Source of the DNA: Flavobacterium araucananum
Lineage (GTDB): Bacteria > Bacteroidota > Bacteroidia > Flavobacteriales > Flavobacteriaceae
NCBI RefSeq assembly: GCF_002222055.1
Contig: NZ_MUGS01000034.1
Span: 1 to 64,000 of the forward strand
Reading direction: 5' to 3'
Length of the DNA stretch: 64,000 nucleotides
The notes beneath the pieces were generated by a model. The model saw nothing but the letters and a program-made list of their open reading frames with translations. It had not been told where the DNA came from and searched no databases. Position numbers and translations under genes: made by a program. How positions within the stretch are numbered: the first letter of the stretch is position 1; each line of letters begins with the position of its first letter. This document shows, piece after piece, positions 25,018 to 33,913 of this stretch.

Positions 25018-25557
25018 TTAATTTCTACTTGGAAAAATACCCTGCACACAAATAATATAATTTGTTGAAAGATAAGGTTGTATGATACCAAAAGGAGTTC
25101 CTGAACCTGTTAGATTAAGGGTTACTGCTGAGGTTTGAACTTTTAGATTAGTATCTGATGTTGCAGAGGAATATGCTCCTGCTAAACCCGCTAATATAGA
25201 ACCCGTTGGTGATCCTAAAGTATCGGCTCCTGCCAGAGTAGGAATTGTAATAGTTCCTGAAGCAATATGATTGTGCGTTGGCATTTGACCAGTGCTCATC
25301 GTTACGGTTTCAGTACCGCCAACCTGACCAAGATTTACTTGTGGCAATCCCGGTCCTTGTCCTGTACCTACAGGTATGCGGCTTCGAAGATCCGGCAGGT
25401 TAAAGGTTTGTACGCCATCGCCACCGTATGTTGTGCCTATTAAAGTAAAAAGTGCTTCATTTCCTGAAATAGCCAGTGAAGTACCAGCACAAAAAGCCCA
25501 ACTTTGTGGGGCAAAATTACCCGCAAATACACGGATTTCTCCTATAGTTCCTTCCAT
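25018..25557 (-). CDS. Phage tail-collar domain protein (Mdp-like), paralogue 2
   Basis: The protein has 179 residues, with the same architecture as its neighbours: GTIGEIRVFAGNFAPQSWAFCAG, LIGTTYGGDGVQTFNLPDLRSRIPVGTG, TGQMPTHNHIASG and IIQPYLSTNYIICVQGIFPSRN. The Cys in the FCAG segment and the paired HNH/HTH histidines are kept in all three copies. Middle-region sequence differs most, as expected if the tips bind different ligands. It is the middle gene of the three-copy tandem. Confidence 0.85.
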   Translation of the reverse strand: MEGTIGEIRVFAGNFAPQSWAFCAGTSLAISGNEALFTLIGTTYGGDGVQTFNLPDLRSRIPVGTGQGPGLPQVNLGQVGGTETVTMSTGQMPTHNHIASGTITIPTLAGADTLGSPTGSILAGLAGAYSSATSDTNLKVQTSAVTLNLTGSGTPFGIIQPYLSTNYIICVQGIFPSRN

Positions 25558-25599
25558 AATAATGTTTTAAAAAAAGTTAAAAAATGTAATTTGAGAAAG

Positions 25600-26139
25600 T
25601 TATGAACGCTGAGGAAAAGTCCCGTACATGCATATAATGTAATTCATACCAATTGCTGGCTGACTTAAAGGCAAAGGCTGGTTACCACCAGTTAAGCTTA
25701 CAACAGGAACATAGGGTACTGTTTTCAAACTTGTATCAACAACTTCGGTACTGAACATAGCTGATTTTGATGCTAATACATTTCCGCTTGGCGTGTTTAC
25801 ATCTCCTTCATCAGAATATGCCGGAACTGAAATCGTTGCAGAAGAAATATGAGTATGTGGCGGAAGTTGTGCAGCAGTTAGCGTAACACTGTTTACACCA
25901 CTTTTTTGTCCTAAATCATAAAATGATAATCCTGTTCCCTGACCGGCTCCCAGAACGACACGCCCTTTTAGATCGGGTAACATAAAGGTAGTCTGACCGT
26001 TGCCACCATAAGTAGTTCCTAAAATAGAGAATAATGCAGTGTTACTTCTGATCTGAATTGTTGAGCCATCACAATACGACCAATTTCTTGGTGCAAAGCT
26101 TGTAGCAATCAGGCGAATTTCTCCTATTGTTCCATCCAT
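25600..26139 (-). CDS. Phage tail-collar domain protein (Mdp-like), paralogue 1
   Basis: The protein has 179 residues and is the first gene of the operon. It contains GTIGEIRLIATSFAPRNWSYCDG, SILGTTYGGNGQTTFMLPDLKGRVVLGAG, AAQLPPHTHISSA and SQPAIGMNYIICMYGTFPQRS. There is no export signal, so a non-Sec route or cytosolic assembly must be assumed. 42 bp separate it from paralogue 2. The 690-bp spacer upstream holds two palindromes that may be operators. Confidence 0.85.
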   Translation of the reverse strand: MDGTIGEIRLIATSFAPRNWSYCDGSTIQIRSNTALFSILGTTYGGNGQTTFMLPDLKGRVVLGAGQGTGLSFYDLGQKSGVNSVTLTAAQLPPHTHISSATISVPAYSDEGDVNTPSGNVLASKSAMFSTEVVDTSLKTVPYVPVVSLTGGNQPLPLSQPAIGMNYIICMYGTFPQRS

Positions 26140-26762
26140 AGTTTGTAGTTTTAATAGTTAATGATTGTTATAGTTATTTTTATATCGTGCCTCCTTTTAC
26201 AGAAAAGCAGGCGTTGACAGACTTTTTTAATGCTAAGTTACTTTATATGAGTATCTTAGAAACAGGTATTTCTACCTGATTTTGCGATAGAAATAAATCC
26301 CGGTTTTAAAATAGAATCTATAGAAAACAAAAAAATCTCACGACATTTAGTAGTGTGGCAATACCACAATAACATCACTAATTATTAACGTACTATTTTG
26401 GTCTTAAGTAATTCAGTTTCTCTAATCAGTTTTAAAAGTAAAAATCAATTGCGTGTAACGAGAAAAATATGTTACAGGGCAGCTTTTTCCTGTCATGAAA
26501 TTACTTTTTGATGTCAGATTAATTTTGATCGATCACTTAGAAATAGGCGCAGTGATTTTCAATCAAAACAAGAGAACTTTTATTGAAAACTTTAGTATAA
26601 AATATCTTTGAAAGGCTTATATAGGGTATGCTTTACTTATTTGACAGAATAAATTTATAAAAAAATACAATACAAAAATCTGTTTGAGAAAATATTTTTA
26701 AGTAAATTCTTATTTAGCAGATATGATATGTAAGAATTCGTTTTACGGCTATAGTAAACACA
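26140..26762. other. Upstream region of the seven-gene operon, with two palindromes
   Basis: No gene is supported here. Two clear inverted repeats lie upstream of the first collar gene: CAGGTATTTCTACCTG (26263-26278, 6-bp arms) and TGTGGCAATACCACA (26354-26368, 5-bp arms, with outer AGTG/CACT nearby). Both are of operator size. No TAnnTTTG box was found on the minus strand in the proximal part. Confidence 0.4.
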
Positions 26763-26802
26763 AAAAAAAAGTGCTGAATCTTTTTTTGATCCAGCACTTT
26801 TT
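26763..26802 (-). terminator. Terminator of the CDF transporter gene
   Basis: AAAAGTGCTG and CAGCACTTTT with an extra ATC/GAT pairing form the stem; T/A tracts lie on both sides. It lies ~25 bp after the stop at 26827. Confidence 0.75.
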
Positions 26803-26826
26803 ATGGCAAAGTATTTTTGTAATAGA

Positions 26827-27705
26827 CTAATTTCGATATACATCAGGTTCTACATGAATCAGGATATTACTTAACTCGGGTATATTTTCATGCAAGGCAT
26901 CCTGTAGTTTATGCGCCAGATCATGCCCTTGGGTTACAGAGATCGTACCACTCACGATGGCATGAAGATCTACATGATATTTCATACCGGCTTTTCGGAT
27001 AAAGCATTTTTCAGTTCCCAGAATTCCATCTACTTTTAGCGATTCGACCCTGATTAATTCTACTAAATCTTCGTATACATATTCATCCATAATCTCGCCC
27101 AGAGCAGGTCGAAAAATTTTGTAGCTATTGTATAAAATAAAACCAGCAGCAAACAAGGCAGCCCAATCGTCTGCAAATTCATATCCTTTTCCTAAAATTA
27201 TAGCAATCGAAATACCTATAAAAGCCGCTACAGAAGTTATAGCATCGCTTCTATGGTGCCAGGCGTCTGCTTTTAGAGAAGAGCTGTTGGTTTCAACAGC
27301 TTTTTTCATGACCATCCTAAAAGATATTTCTTTCCATACTATTAACACAGCCAGTAAAATGAGTGTCCATGATTTGGGTAATTCATGCGGAGTACCAATA
27401 TTGGCGATACTTTCGTATGCTATTATGGTAGCCGATATAATCAAAAAACCAACAACAAGAAAAGTAATCAAAGGTTCGGCTCTTCCGTGTCCGTACGGAT
27501 GGTTTTTGTCTGCAGGTTTGTTGGCATACTTGATACCAAAGAGAACCAGACAGGAAGAAAAAATATCTGCCGTTGATTCGATCGCATCTGCAATTAAGGC
27601 ATAAGAGTTGCCTAAAACTCCCGCTACGCCTTTTATGGCAGCAAGGATTATATTGCTTATGATACTAAAATAAGTTGCCTTTATCGCTGTTTGTTCATTT
27701 GTCAT
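26827..27705 (-). CDS. Cation diffusion facilitator family metal exporter
   Basis: The protein has 292 residues, the standard CDF length. It has six predicted membrane helices in the first ~210 residues. The metal-site motifs are SYALIADAIESTADIFSS (helix II, Asp pair) and HPYGHGRAEPL, then LKADAWHHRSDAITS (helix V, His/Asp). The C-terminal cytoplasmic domain (~215-292) contains YHVDLHAIVSG and ILIHVEP. The family exports Zn2+, Fe2+, Mn2+ or similar in exchange for protons (FieF/CzcD-like). The AD-x3-D and H-x3-D patterns fit Zn/Fe but do not settle the metal. It is monocistronic. Confidence 0.88.
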   Translation of the reverse strand: MTNEQTAIKATYFSIISNIILAAIKGVAGVLGNSYALIADAIESTADIFSSCLVLFGIKYANKPADKNHPYGHGRAEPLITFLVVGFLIISATIIAYESIANIGTPHELPKSWTLILLAVLIVWKEISFRMVMKKAVETNSSSLKADAWHHRSDAITSVAAFIGISIAIILGKGYEFADDWAALFAAGFILYNSYKIFRPALGEIMDEYVYEDLVELIRVESLKVDGILGTEKCFIRKAGMKYHVDLHAIVSGTISVTQGHDLAHKLQDALHENIPELSNILIHVEPDVYRN

Positions 27706-27771
27706 CGCTTAATTTTTTTAAGAATCGGGGGTGAAGGTAGTAAATCTCTGTTAAAATAATAAAATTACTAC

Positions 27772-27814
27772 AAAAAAAAGTCCCCCAGTTTCATAAGGTT
27801 TGAAACTGGGGGAC
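27772..27814 (-). terminator. Terminator of the Oar-like receptor gene
   Basis: GTCCCCCAGTTTCA and TGAAACTGGGGGAC form a 14-bp perfect stem with a short loop, and the minus strand runs into TTTTTTTTG. It is 25 bp after the stop at 27839. Confidence 0.88.
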
Positions 27815-27838
27815 AGTAAAAAAAATAAAACACAATCT

Positions 27839-30800
27839 TTAGAACGAATACCTAACACCAAGTTGTCCTTGGAATCTTGAAGCTAATTGATCTATAGTAT
27901 AAGGTGTAGTGGTTGGTTTCTGGAAAGTATAAGTTGGATCGCCAGTAGCAACTCCGCCTAAATTTCCTGATTTTGTCAACCCTAAATTTGCTGTTGAATT
28001 GTATGTGTTTGGAACGAAATAACTTCTTCCCCAATCTTTATTGATAAGGTTTCCGATGTTTGCCACGCTAAATGAAATTTGGAATGTACCTACTTTTGAT
28101 ACTTTGATTTCGTCCATTAATTTCAAATCTGCCTGAATGTTCCAGGGTGTAGTATCACCATTTCTTTGTGTAAATGTTCCTCTTCTGCTTTTTAAGTAAT
28201 CGTTTCCATTCACAAAAGCTTCGTAATCTGCTACTTGTTGCGCAGCTGTTGCTGATGGAACTCCTGCTGCACTTACCCCAATATATTTTGCTGCTTCTGC
28301 TGCATCTTTAAAGATATAAGCCAATCCCGCTGCTTGTCCTGTTCCTGCAATTGTTGAGTTTACAAATCCCCATGAGAACGGATTTCCTGATTGCGCATTA
28401 AAATATACGTTTGCAGATAATGTATTGTTGTCTGCTACTTTTACAGCATATCCTACGTTTGTAACGATTCTGTGTTTGATATTAAAGTTTGAAGTTGCCA
28501 ATTGAGGATCATTAGGTGTCAATGACTGGTTCATCTGGAAATTACTTTCCATAGAGTTACGAATACCGTTTGTAACATCACGGGAATCTCCATAAGTATA
28601 AGCAACCATAAAGTTAAGACCAAAATCATACGTTTTTGAAACCATCTCTGTAATGCTGTATCTGTATCCTTTATTGGTATTTGAAAGCAAATAAGCATTA
28701 GAAAAAGCAGGGTTTATATTGGCTGCATAAATGGGCATTTGGTGGCTTGTATCGTAAGAGAAATAAGTAGGATTATCTAATTTATTTACTTGTTGAAATT
28801 CAAGATCACGAATTACTTTTGTATAAATACCTTCGGTTGTAAATTTGTATCCGTCAATAATTTTATCTATTGCAAGTGAGTTTCTTAAAACAGCCGGCAT
28901 TTTAAATTTATTGTCTACTAAATCTGCCTGTACCTTTGGCGTTGCATCATGATAACCGTTTAATCCGTTTGTTGCAAGAGGATCACCCGCTGCTGCAACC
29001 TGAGCAGTAGTAAGGTTGTTTTTATCATAACTTCCGTAACCTACACCATCATTATAATAAGCATATCCTAACCATGCAAACGGAATTCTACCTGTAAATA
29101 CTCCTGAACCCCCTCTTAAAACAAGTGTTTTGTCTTCGTCTACATTATAAGTAAACCCTATTCTTGGAGAAACTAATGCAGTGCTAAAAAAGTTGTTTTT
29201 TATTTGGTTCAAAGGCGTATAGCTATATGTTGTGCCATAATTAGGGTCAGCCGGAGAGTTTTGTACTTGCGAACTCAAGTTTGGTTTCGTAGGCAAATCT
29301 GTATAATCAATTCTTACTCCTGGTGTTACTTTTAGTTTGTTACCAATTCGAATCTCATCCTGTACATAAAAACTATAAAGGTTTACTTTGAATTTAGCAT
29401 ATGGATTATTAAAAATCTGATCTCTTGTAGACCCGTCAAAAGGATACGTTCCACGAACACGGGTAGGTGTTTTATTGTAGAAATCTGCCAGAGATTTATA
29501 CGAAACCCTTCCGTTAAGGGCGTTTACAAAACCGTAATTAATGTCGTAAAATTCGTTGTGTGTACCAAATAATAAAGTATGGTTTCCTGTTTTGTAAGTA
29601 AGGTTGTCTGTAATTTCGGCTGTGTTTTGTTTCATATTAAAAACAGTAGCTTCACGATCGTTTCCTAAGAAAATAGTTCCTCCGTTATACCCAATTTCTG
29701 CCTGAGGAAACATTGCATTTCCTGATTTTGGATCACGGTAATCTTTAATGGCAGAGTAACTTGCAATAAACGAGTTTGACCATTGGCTGTTAAAATGACT
29801 TTTTAATTCTAAAACCGTACTAACAGATTGGTTTTTTTGTGTAAAATCCATGCTTGAAAACCTGAAATTTGCTGCATCACGCTCCAGATTCGAAGCTTGA
29901 GAAATAACCGTATTGTTTCTTAATGAAAGCGAATGTTTATCATTAATTTTCCAATCTAATTTATTGAAGAATTTTTGGCTTTTTGCAAAGTTGTTGTAAG
30001 CACCATAACTTCCCGGATCAAATCCATAGTTTGTTTTTACGAAATTCGAAATTTGTTCTGCTGTAGCATTATCTACTAATGACGTCAATTTTCCGTCAGA
30101 GTTTGTTTGTCCTGCATTATAAAACAAAGGATCTGTACGCTCTGCATATTCCATATTCGTAAAGAAGAATAATTTGTCTTTGATAATTGGTAATCCCAAT
30201 CTGAAACCTACCTGATAATCTCCAAAAGATTTTGGCATTTTAGATCCGTCACCTGCATTATTTGGACCTGTAATAGCGGCACTACGGCCATAGCTGTAAA
30301 TAGATCCTGTAACTTCGTTTGTACCGCTGCGTGTCACAGCATTTACGCTTCCTCCTAAAAAGTTTCCTAATTTTATATCATAAGGAGCAATATAAACCTG
30401 AATATCCTGTATCGCATCAAGACTGATAGAGTTAGATCTTGTGCTGCTTCCAGGCATTCCTGATGTTCCGGACTGACCTCCTAATGACGGACTAAAACCA
30501 ATTGCATCATTGTTGATAGAACCATCAATGGTTACGTTATTGTATCTAAAGTTTGTTCCTGCAAATGAGTTGTTTGAACTTTGCGGAACTAGTTTGGTAA
30601 CATCCTGAATACCTCTGTTAATTAACGGAAGACCATTAATTTTTTTCTCATTAATACTTGTACCGTTATTTTTAGAAGATTGTTTTGATCCTGTTATAAC
30701 AACCTCTGCTAATACATTGTTATCAGCATTGCTAACTACAATTGTAGGCAAATCATTTTCGCCCAGCGCTAAATTTATTTGTGGGTTAGAGTAATCTTTG

Positions 30801-31054
30801 GTGCCTGTACTTTTAATTTCTAATTCGTAAGGACCACCGGCATTCAAATTTTCGAAACTAAATCTACCTTGCTTATCTGTTACAGCTCTGTAAACTGAGT
30901 TGGTAGGTAAATGTGTTAATGTAACCTCAGCATTAATAAGTGGGCTTGTACCATCATTAACCTTTGCAGATAAGGATGAGGTTGTAATTTGAGCAAAAAT
31001 GTTCCCCATAACAAGAAGCATTAATGCCGAAAAAAAGAGTTTTAGTTTTGTCAT
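27839..31054 (-). CDS. Oar-like TonB-dependent receptor
   Basis: The protein has 1071 residues. A signal peptide ends GNIFAQ (~21). Residues ~27-110 are a CarboxypepD_reg-like domain (PLINAEVTLTHLPTNSVYRAVTDKQGRFSFENLNAGGPYELEI). The plug follows (~140-260: INGLPLINRGIQDVTKLVPQ...NVTIDGSINNDAIGFSP...SLDAIQDIQVYIAPYDIKLGNFLGGSVNAVTRSGTN), the hallmark of the OmpA-related Oar family, and then a long barrel to the terminal FQGQLGVRYSF. Oar was first described in Myxococcus development; many Bacteroidetes versions are nutrient receptors. It is monocistronic, with 15-bp direct repeats upstream and a two-component system next door. Confidence 0.87.
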   Translation of the reverse strand: MTKLKLFFSALMLLVMGNIFAQITTSSLSAKVNDGTSPLINAEVTLTHLPTNSVYRAVTDKQGRFSFENLNAGGPYELEIKSTGTKDYSNPQINLALGENDLPTIVVSNADNNVLAEVVITGSKQSSKNNGTSINEKKINGLPLINRGIQDVTKLVPQSSNNSFAGTNFRYNNVTIDGSINNDAIGFSPSLGGQSGTSGMPGSSTRSNSISLDAIQDIQVYIAPYDIKLGNFLGGSVNAVTRSGTNEVTGSIYSYGRSAAITGPNNAGDGSKMPKSFGDYQVGFRLGLPIIKDKLFFFTNMEYAERTDPLFYNAGQTNSDGKLTSLVDNATAEQISNFVKTNYGFDPGSYGAYNNFAKSQKFFNKLDWKINDKHSLSLRNNTVISQASNLERDAANFRFSSMDFTQKNQSVSTVLELKSHFNSQWSNSFIASYSAIKDYRDPKSGNAMFPQAEIGYNGGTIFLGNDREATVFNMKQNTAEITDNLTYKTGNHTLLFGTHNEFYDINYGFVNALNGRVSYKSLADFYNKTPTRVRGTYPFDGSTRDQIFNNPYAKFKVNLYSFYVQDEIRIGNKLKVTPGVRIDYTDLPTKPNLSSQVQNSPADPNYGTTYSYTPLNQIKNNFFSTALVSPRIGFTYNVDEDKTLVLRGGSGVFTGRIPFAWLGYAYYNDGVGYGSYDKNNLTTAQVAAAGDPLATNGLNGYHDATPKVQADLVDNKFKMPAVLRNSLAIDKIIDGYKFTTEGIYTKVIRDLEFQQVNKLDNPTYFSYDTSHQMPIYAANINPAFSNAYLLSNTNKGYRYSITEMVSKTYDFGLNFMVAYTYGDSRDVTNGIRNSMESNFQMNQSLTPNDPQLATSNFNIKHRIVTNVGYAVKVADNNTLSANVYFNAQSGNPFSWGFVNSTIAGTGQAAGLAYIFKDAAEAAKYIGVSAAGVPSATAAQQVADYEAFVNGNDYLKSRRGTFTQRNGDTTPWNIQADLKLMDEIKVSKVGTFQISFSVANIGNLINKDWGRSYFVPNTYNSTANLGLTKSGNLGGVATGDPTYTFQKPTTTPYTIDQLASRFQGQLGVRYSF

Positions 31055-31114
31055 GTTGTTTTAAGTTTTTATTTGACAAAGAAACTCTGTTTGTTTCGAT
31101 CAGATTTAACGCTT

Positions 31115-31158
31115 TTGTTAACTTAAAATTATAAAACTATTCATTGTTAACTTAAAAT
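31115..31158 (-). promoter_or_regulatory. Direct repeats upstream of the Oar-like receptor
   Basis: ATTTTAAGTTAACAA occurs twice exactly (plus positions 31115-31129 and 31144-31158), 29 bp apart, 60-105 bp before ATG 31054. Each contains the palindrome GTTAAC. A regulator binding site is likely; the identity is unknown. Confidence 0.5.
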
Positions 31159-31338
31159 CACGAACGTATTCTTTTTGTAAAACCCATAGAACTCTTTAAA
31201 ATCAACTACTTGTGTAAAAGGCTAAAAATAAATAGATTAAAGTTATATTTAAAGTAGATTAGAAAAAGATTAGAGTGTTAAGCAAATGTTACCAATCACA
31301 ATAAACGGATAACCTTAAAGTGGAATTATCTATTGTTA

Positions 31339-31492
31339 AATTCATAGAAACATAGCTTTCAGGAATAATAAAAAAAGGACGTTTCATTTTTAATATTATC
31401 ACATAGCAGCATTGACAAAGCTATGTGTGAAAATCTAGGTTTTTTTGAAATTCTCTTTATAAAGAATATAAAAATCTATGTTTCTATGTGTT
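31339..31492. repeat. MITE-like inverted-repeat element, copy D
   Basis: The ends are AATTCATAGAAACATAG (31339-31355) and CTATGTTTCTATGTGTT (31476-31492), with inner CACATAGC/GCTATGTG. A CGGCAGATTAGGCAGATTT tail follows, and a lone half-end AACACATAGCAACATAAG lies at 31551. It is part of the 775-bp gene-free spacer 31055-31830. Confidence 0.65.
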
Positions 31493-31608
31493 GAATTTTT
31501 TCCGGCAGATTAGGCAGATTTTTATTGTTATAATTATTTTCTATTATTGAAACACATAGCAACATAAGCTTTAATTCTATTTAAATTCTTTTAACTTGCG
31601 GGTAAATA

Positions 31609-31771
31609 GTCCCAATGGGACGCTATATTTATAGAAATTTAATTCCCATATTTCGAAAAGCCCCATCGGGGTGACCTATTTAATAGTTACATATAATATA
31701 GATTTCGCTCCACTGGAGCTTTGATGCAAATAACGGATATATTTTCTATAGATATTTTGCTCCTATGGAGC
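31609..31771. repeat. Four regularly spaced 11-13 bp palindromes
   Basis: GTCCCAATGGGAC (31609), CCCCATCGGGG (31661), GCTCCACTGGAGC (31707) and GCTCCTATGGAGC (31759) are separated by about 46-52 bp. The intervening sequences resemble each other (minus strand: GAAATAT-TATAGAAA-like). It is a REP-like tandem element of unknown role with no ORF. Confidence 0.6.
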
Positions 31772-31830
31772 TTAATTAAACAAATAAATTTGCTAAATCT
31801 GCGAGAAAAAAAATCATTTATAACAATTAC

Positions 31831-33198
31831 TCACGGAAATACCAGAGAAAACGAAGTGCCTTTTTCCAGTTCAGAATCTACAACCAAAGTAATATGGTGC
31901 AGTTTAAGAATTTGCATCGTGATAAAAAGTCCTAAACCCTGTCCCTGAATATGTCGCGTATTATCACTTCTAAAAAAGAGATCAAAAATAGATTCCTGAT
32001 CACTTTTTGAAATTCCGGGACCCTGATCTGTAATTTTTATAACCAGTTTGCCATCATTCGACAGCGCAAAAATGGTTACCGGAGCAGGAACCGAGAATTT
32101 TATGGCGTTGTCCAATATATTATAGAGTGCAATAAACAGCATGTGTTTATTGGCATGAATCTCCAGTAGCTCTTCGTGATCTGCAACGGCGTTTAAATGT
32201 ACTGCTACTTTGGATTCCGGATATTCAATCGCTTTTTTTTCCAGTACATTCCATAAAATCTCGTCTATCCTTACCGTTTCCATTTGTTGAGGCTCAGAGA
32301 GTTCGAGACCAGATAGTACCAAAAGTCCTTCGAGAGTAGCCTTAAGATGCAACGTATCTTTGCGAAGCGATTTTAAAATTTTCTCATATTGTTCGTTTGT
32401 TCTGGGTTGCTGCAACGAAACATCAATGTCTCCAATAATAATAGTAAGAGGTGTTTTTAATTCGTGCGAGGCATTTTTCAGGAAATTATTCTGGATCTTA
32501 ATACCGCTTTCTAAGCGTTCCAGAAGATAATTAAAAGTTGTCGCTAATTCATTAATCTCATCTTTGCCATTCGTTTGTGGTATTTCTAATCTCGAATGCA
32601 GATTTTCTGTCGTTATCGTATTTACTTTTGCAATAACTTCGGCAAAAGGCCGGAAAGTTTGTTTGGCCAGAAAAGTTCCTAAAAGATAATTTAGCGGTAT
32701 TCCGGCGAGATAAAACAGTATAAACATGAAACCCAGAATCTCTAATTGTCTGTTACCGGCACGATCGATACCCGAAACCACAATAATAAAATCTCCCTGA
32801 TTGTCCTTATAAAACAAGGCTACAAATTGTCTGTCGCCTCTTGTAAAAGTGCGTAGTTTTTCTTTAGCAATATTTTTTAGCTCTTTATCGCTTAAGTCAA
32901 GATCGATTGTATCGTGCAGATAAAGTTTATTGGTCTTTGCATTATAAACGCGTATCGATTCGTTGTTTATTCGTTTATACTGAAGTTCGATTTGTTGGTA
33001 ACGAACGCTGTTGATTTCTTTTATCTCATCTTTTTCAAAATAAAAAAGAGCCGTTGCCATTGCATGATCTTCAAGATTATCAAAGTAAAGGTCTTTCATG
33101 TGACTCCTAAACAAAAGGAAAGATCCCGCCATAAGAAGTCCCACTATAAAAGCAAATAGCAAAGTAGAATTTACGGCTAATTTATTTTTAAGATTCAT
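31831..33198 (-). CDS. Two-component sensor histidine kinase
   Basis: The protein has 455 residues. Membrane helices at ~10-30 and ~153-175 enclose a ~120-residue extracytoplasmic sensor. A HAMP-like linker follows (ITTENLHSRLEIPQTNGKDEINELATTFN). The HisKA domain has its phospho-acceptor His245 in FLKNASHELKTPLTI. The ATPase domain has the N box (FIALYNILDNAIKF), DQGPGIS and GQGLGLFI. It is an inner-membrane EnvZ/PhoR-class kinase. Its ATG lies 11 bp inside the response-regulator gene, so the two are co-translated. The signal is unknown; the adjacent Oar-like receptor is a possible target. Confidence 0.9.
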   Translation of the reverse strand: MNLKNKLAVNSTLLFAFIVGLLMAGSFLLFRSHMKDLYFDNLEDHAMATALFYFEKDEIKEINSVRYQQIELQYKRINNESIRVYNAKTNKLYLHDTIDLDLSDKELKNIAKEKLRTFTRGDRQFVALFYKDNQGDFIIVVSGIDRAGNRQLEILGFMFILFYLAGIPLNYLLGTFLAKQTFRPFAEVIAKVNTITTENLHSRLEIPQTNGKDEINELATTFNYLLERLESGIKIQNNFLKNASHELKTPLTIIIGDIDVSLQQPRTNEQYEKILKSLRKDTLHLKATLEGLLVLSGLELSEPQQMETVRIDEILWNVLEKKAIEYPESKVAVHLNAVADHEELLEIHANKHMLFIALYNILDNAIKFSVPAPVTIFALSNDGKLVIKITDQGPGISKSDQESIFDLFFRSDNTRHIQGQGLGLFITMQILKLHHITLVVDSELEKGTSFSLVFP

Positions 33199-33880
33199 AA
33201 CTCTTTTGTTTGAGCATATATCCTGTTCCTTTTATAGTATGAATTAACGGAGTAGGGAAGTTCTTGTCTATTTTATTACGCAAATAGTTAATGTAAACAT
33301 CGACTGTGTTTGATGTGGTATCAAAATCAATATTCCAGACCGCTTGTGCAATCGCAATTCGGGATAAGGCTTTCTCGCGGTTTTTCATAAAAAAGATCAA
33401 AAGTTTAAGTTCTCTCGACGAGAGATTTAATTCTTTTCCGTCTCTGGTGGCGCTTTGTTCTTTCATATTAATTTCGACTCCCGCATAGGATTGAAAATCG
33501 AGAATTCCGGTGCTGAATTCCGCACGACGAAGCTGTGCATTTATTCTCGCCAGCAATTCTTCAAACAAAAAAGGTTTAGCCAGATAATCATCGGCTCCGG
33601 CTTGCAGGCCTTTTACTTTTTCGTGTGGTGTATCGAGCGCACTCAAAATAAGGATGGGCACTATAATTTTCCGGCTTCTTAAAACTTCACAAACTTCAAA
33701 TCCCGTAATATCAGGCAGCATAATATCGAGAATAATAATATTATAGTCATTCTCCATAACCTCTTTTATAGCGTCAAAACCTTTTGTAATTGTTTTAACC
33801 TCATAGAGATGTTCTTCAAGTCCTCTTGTAATAAAAGAACCCACTCTGGGATCGTCTTCAACTAATAATACTTTATTCAT
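33188..33880 (-). CDS. OmpR-family response regulator
   Basis: The protein has 230 residues. The receiver domain (1-120) has VLLVEDD, phospho-acceptor Asp52 in IIILDIMLPD, Ser/Ala in ILILSALD and Lys102 in DDYLAKPF. The C-terminal winged helix (~135-225) has LNLSSRELKLLIFFMKNREKALSR and TSNTVDVYINYLRNKID...IKGTGYML. It is the partner of the kinase at 31831, overlapping it by 11 bp. Direct repeats TACGTAATAC/TACGTATTAC upstream suggest autoregulation. Confidence 0.92.
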   Translation of the reverse strand: MNKVLLVEDDPRVGSFITRGLEEHLYEVKTITKGFDAIKEVMENDYNIIILDIMLPDITGFEVCEVLRSRKIIVPILILSALDTPHEKVKGLQAGADDYLAKPFLFEELLARINAQLRRAEFSTGILDFQSYAGVEINMKEQSATRDGKELNLSSRELKLLIFFMKNREKALSRIAIAQAVWNIDFDTTSNTVDVYINYLRNKIDKNFPTPLIHTIKGTGYMLKQKSYES

Positions 33881-33913
33881 AAGCGAATATTATTGTAATT
33901 TTTTTAATAGCGT

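Noticed and set aside
24464..26139. Prophage because of tail-collar genes
   Set aside because: No integrase, capsid, portal, tail-tube, lysis or attachment-site signals were found in the window; the collar genes form an operon with an adhesin.
26655..26843. 62-codon minus-strand ORF before the CDF gene end
   Set aside because: It spans the terminator hairpin at 26763-26802 and has no start context; low-complexity translation.
26827..27705. Antisense ORF at 27128-27604 inside the CDF gene
   Set aside because: The sense protein has all CDF motifs; the antisense protein has none.
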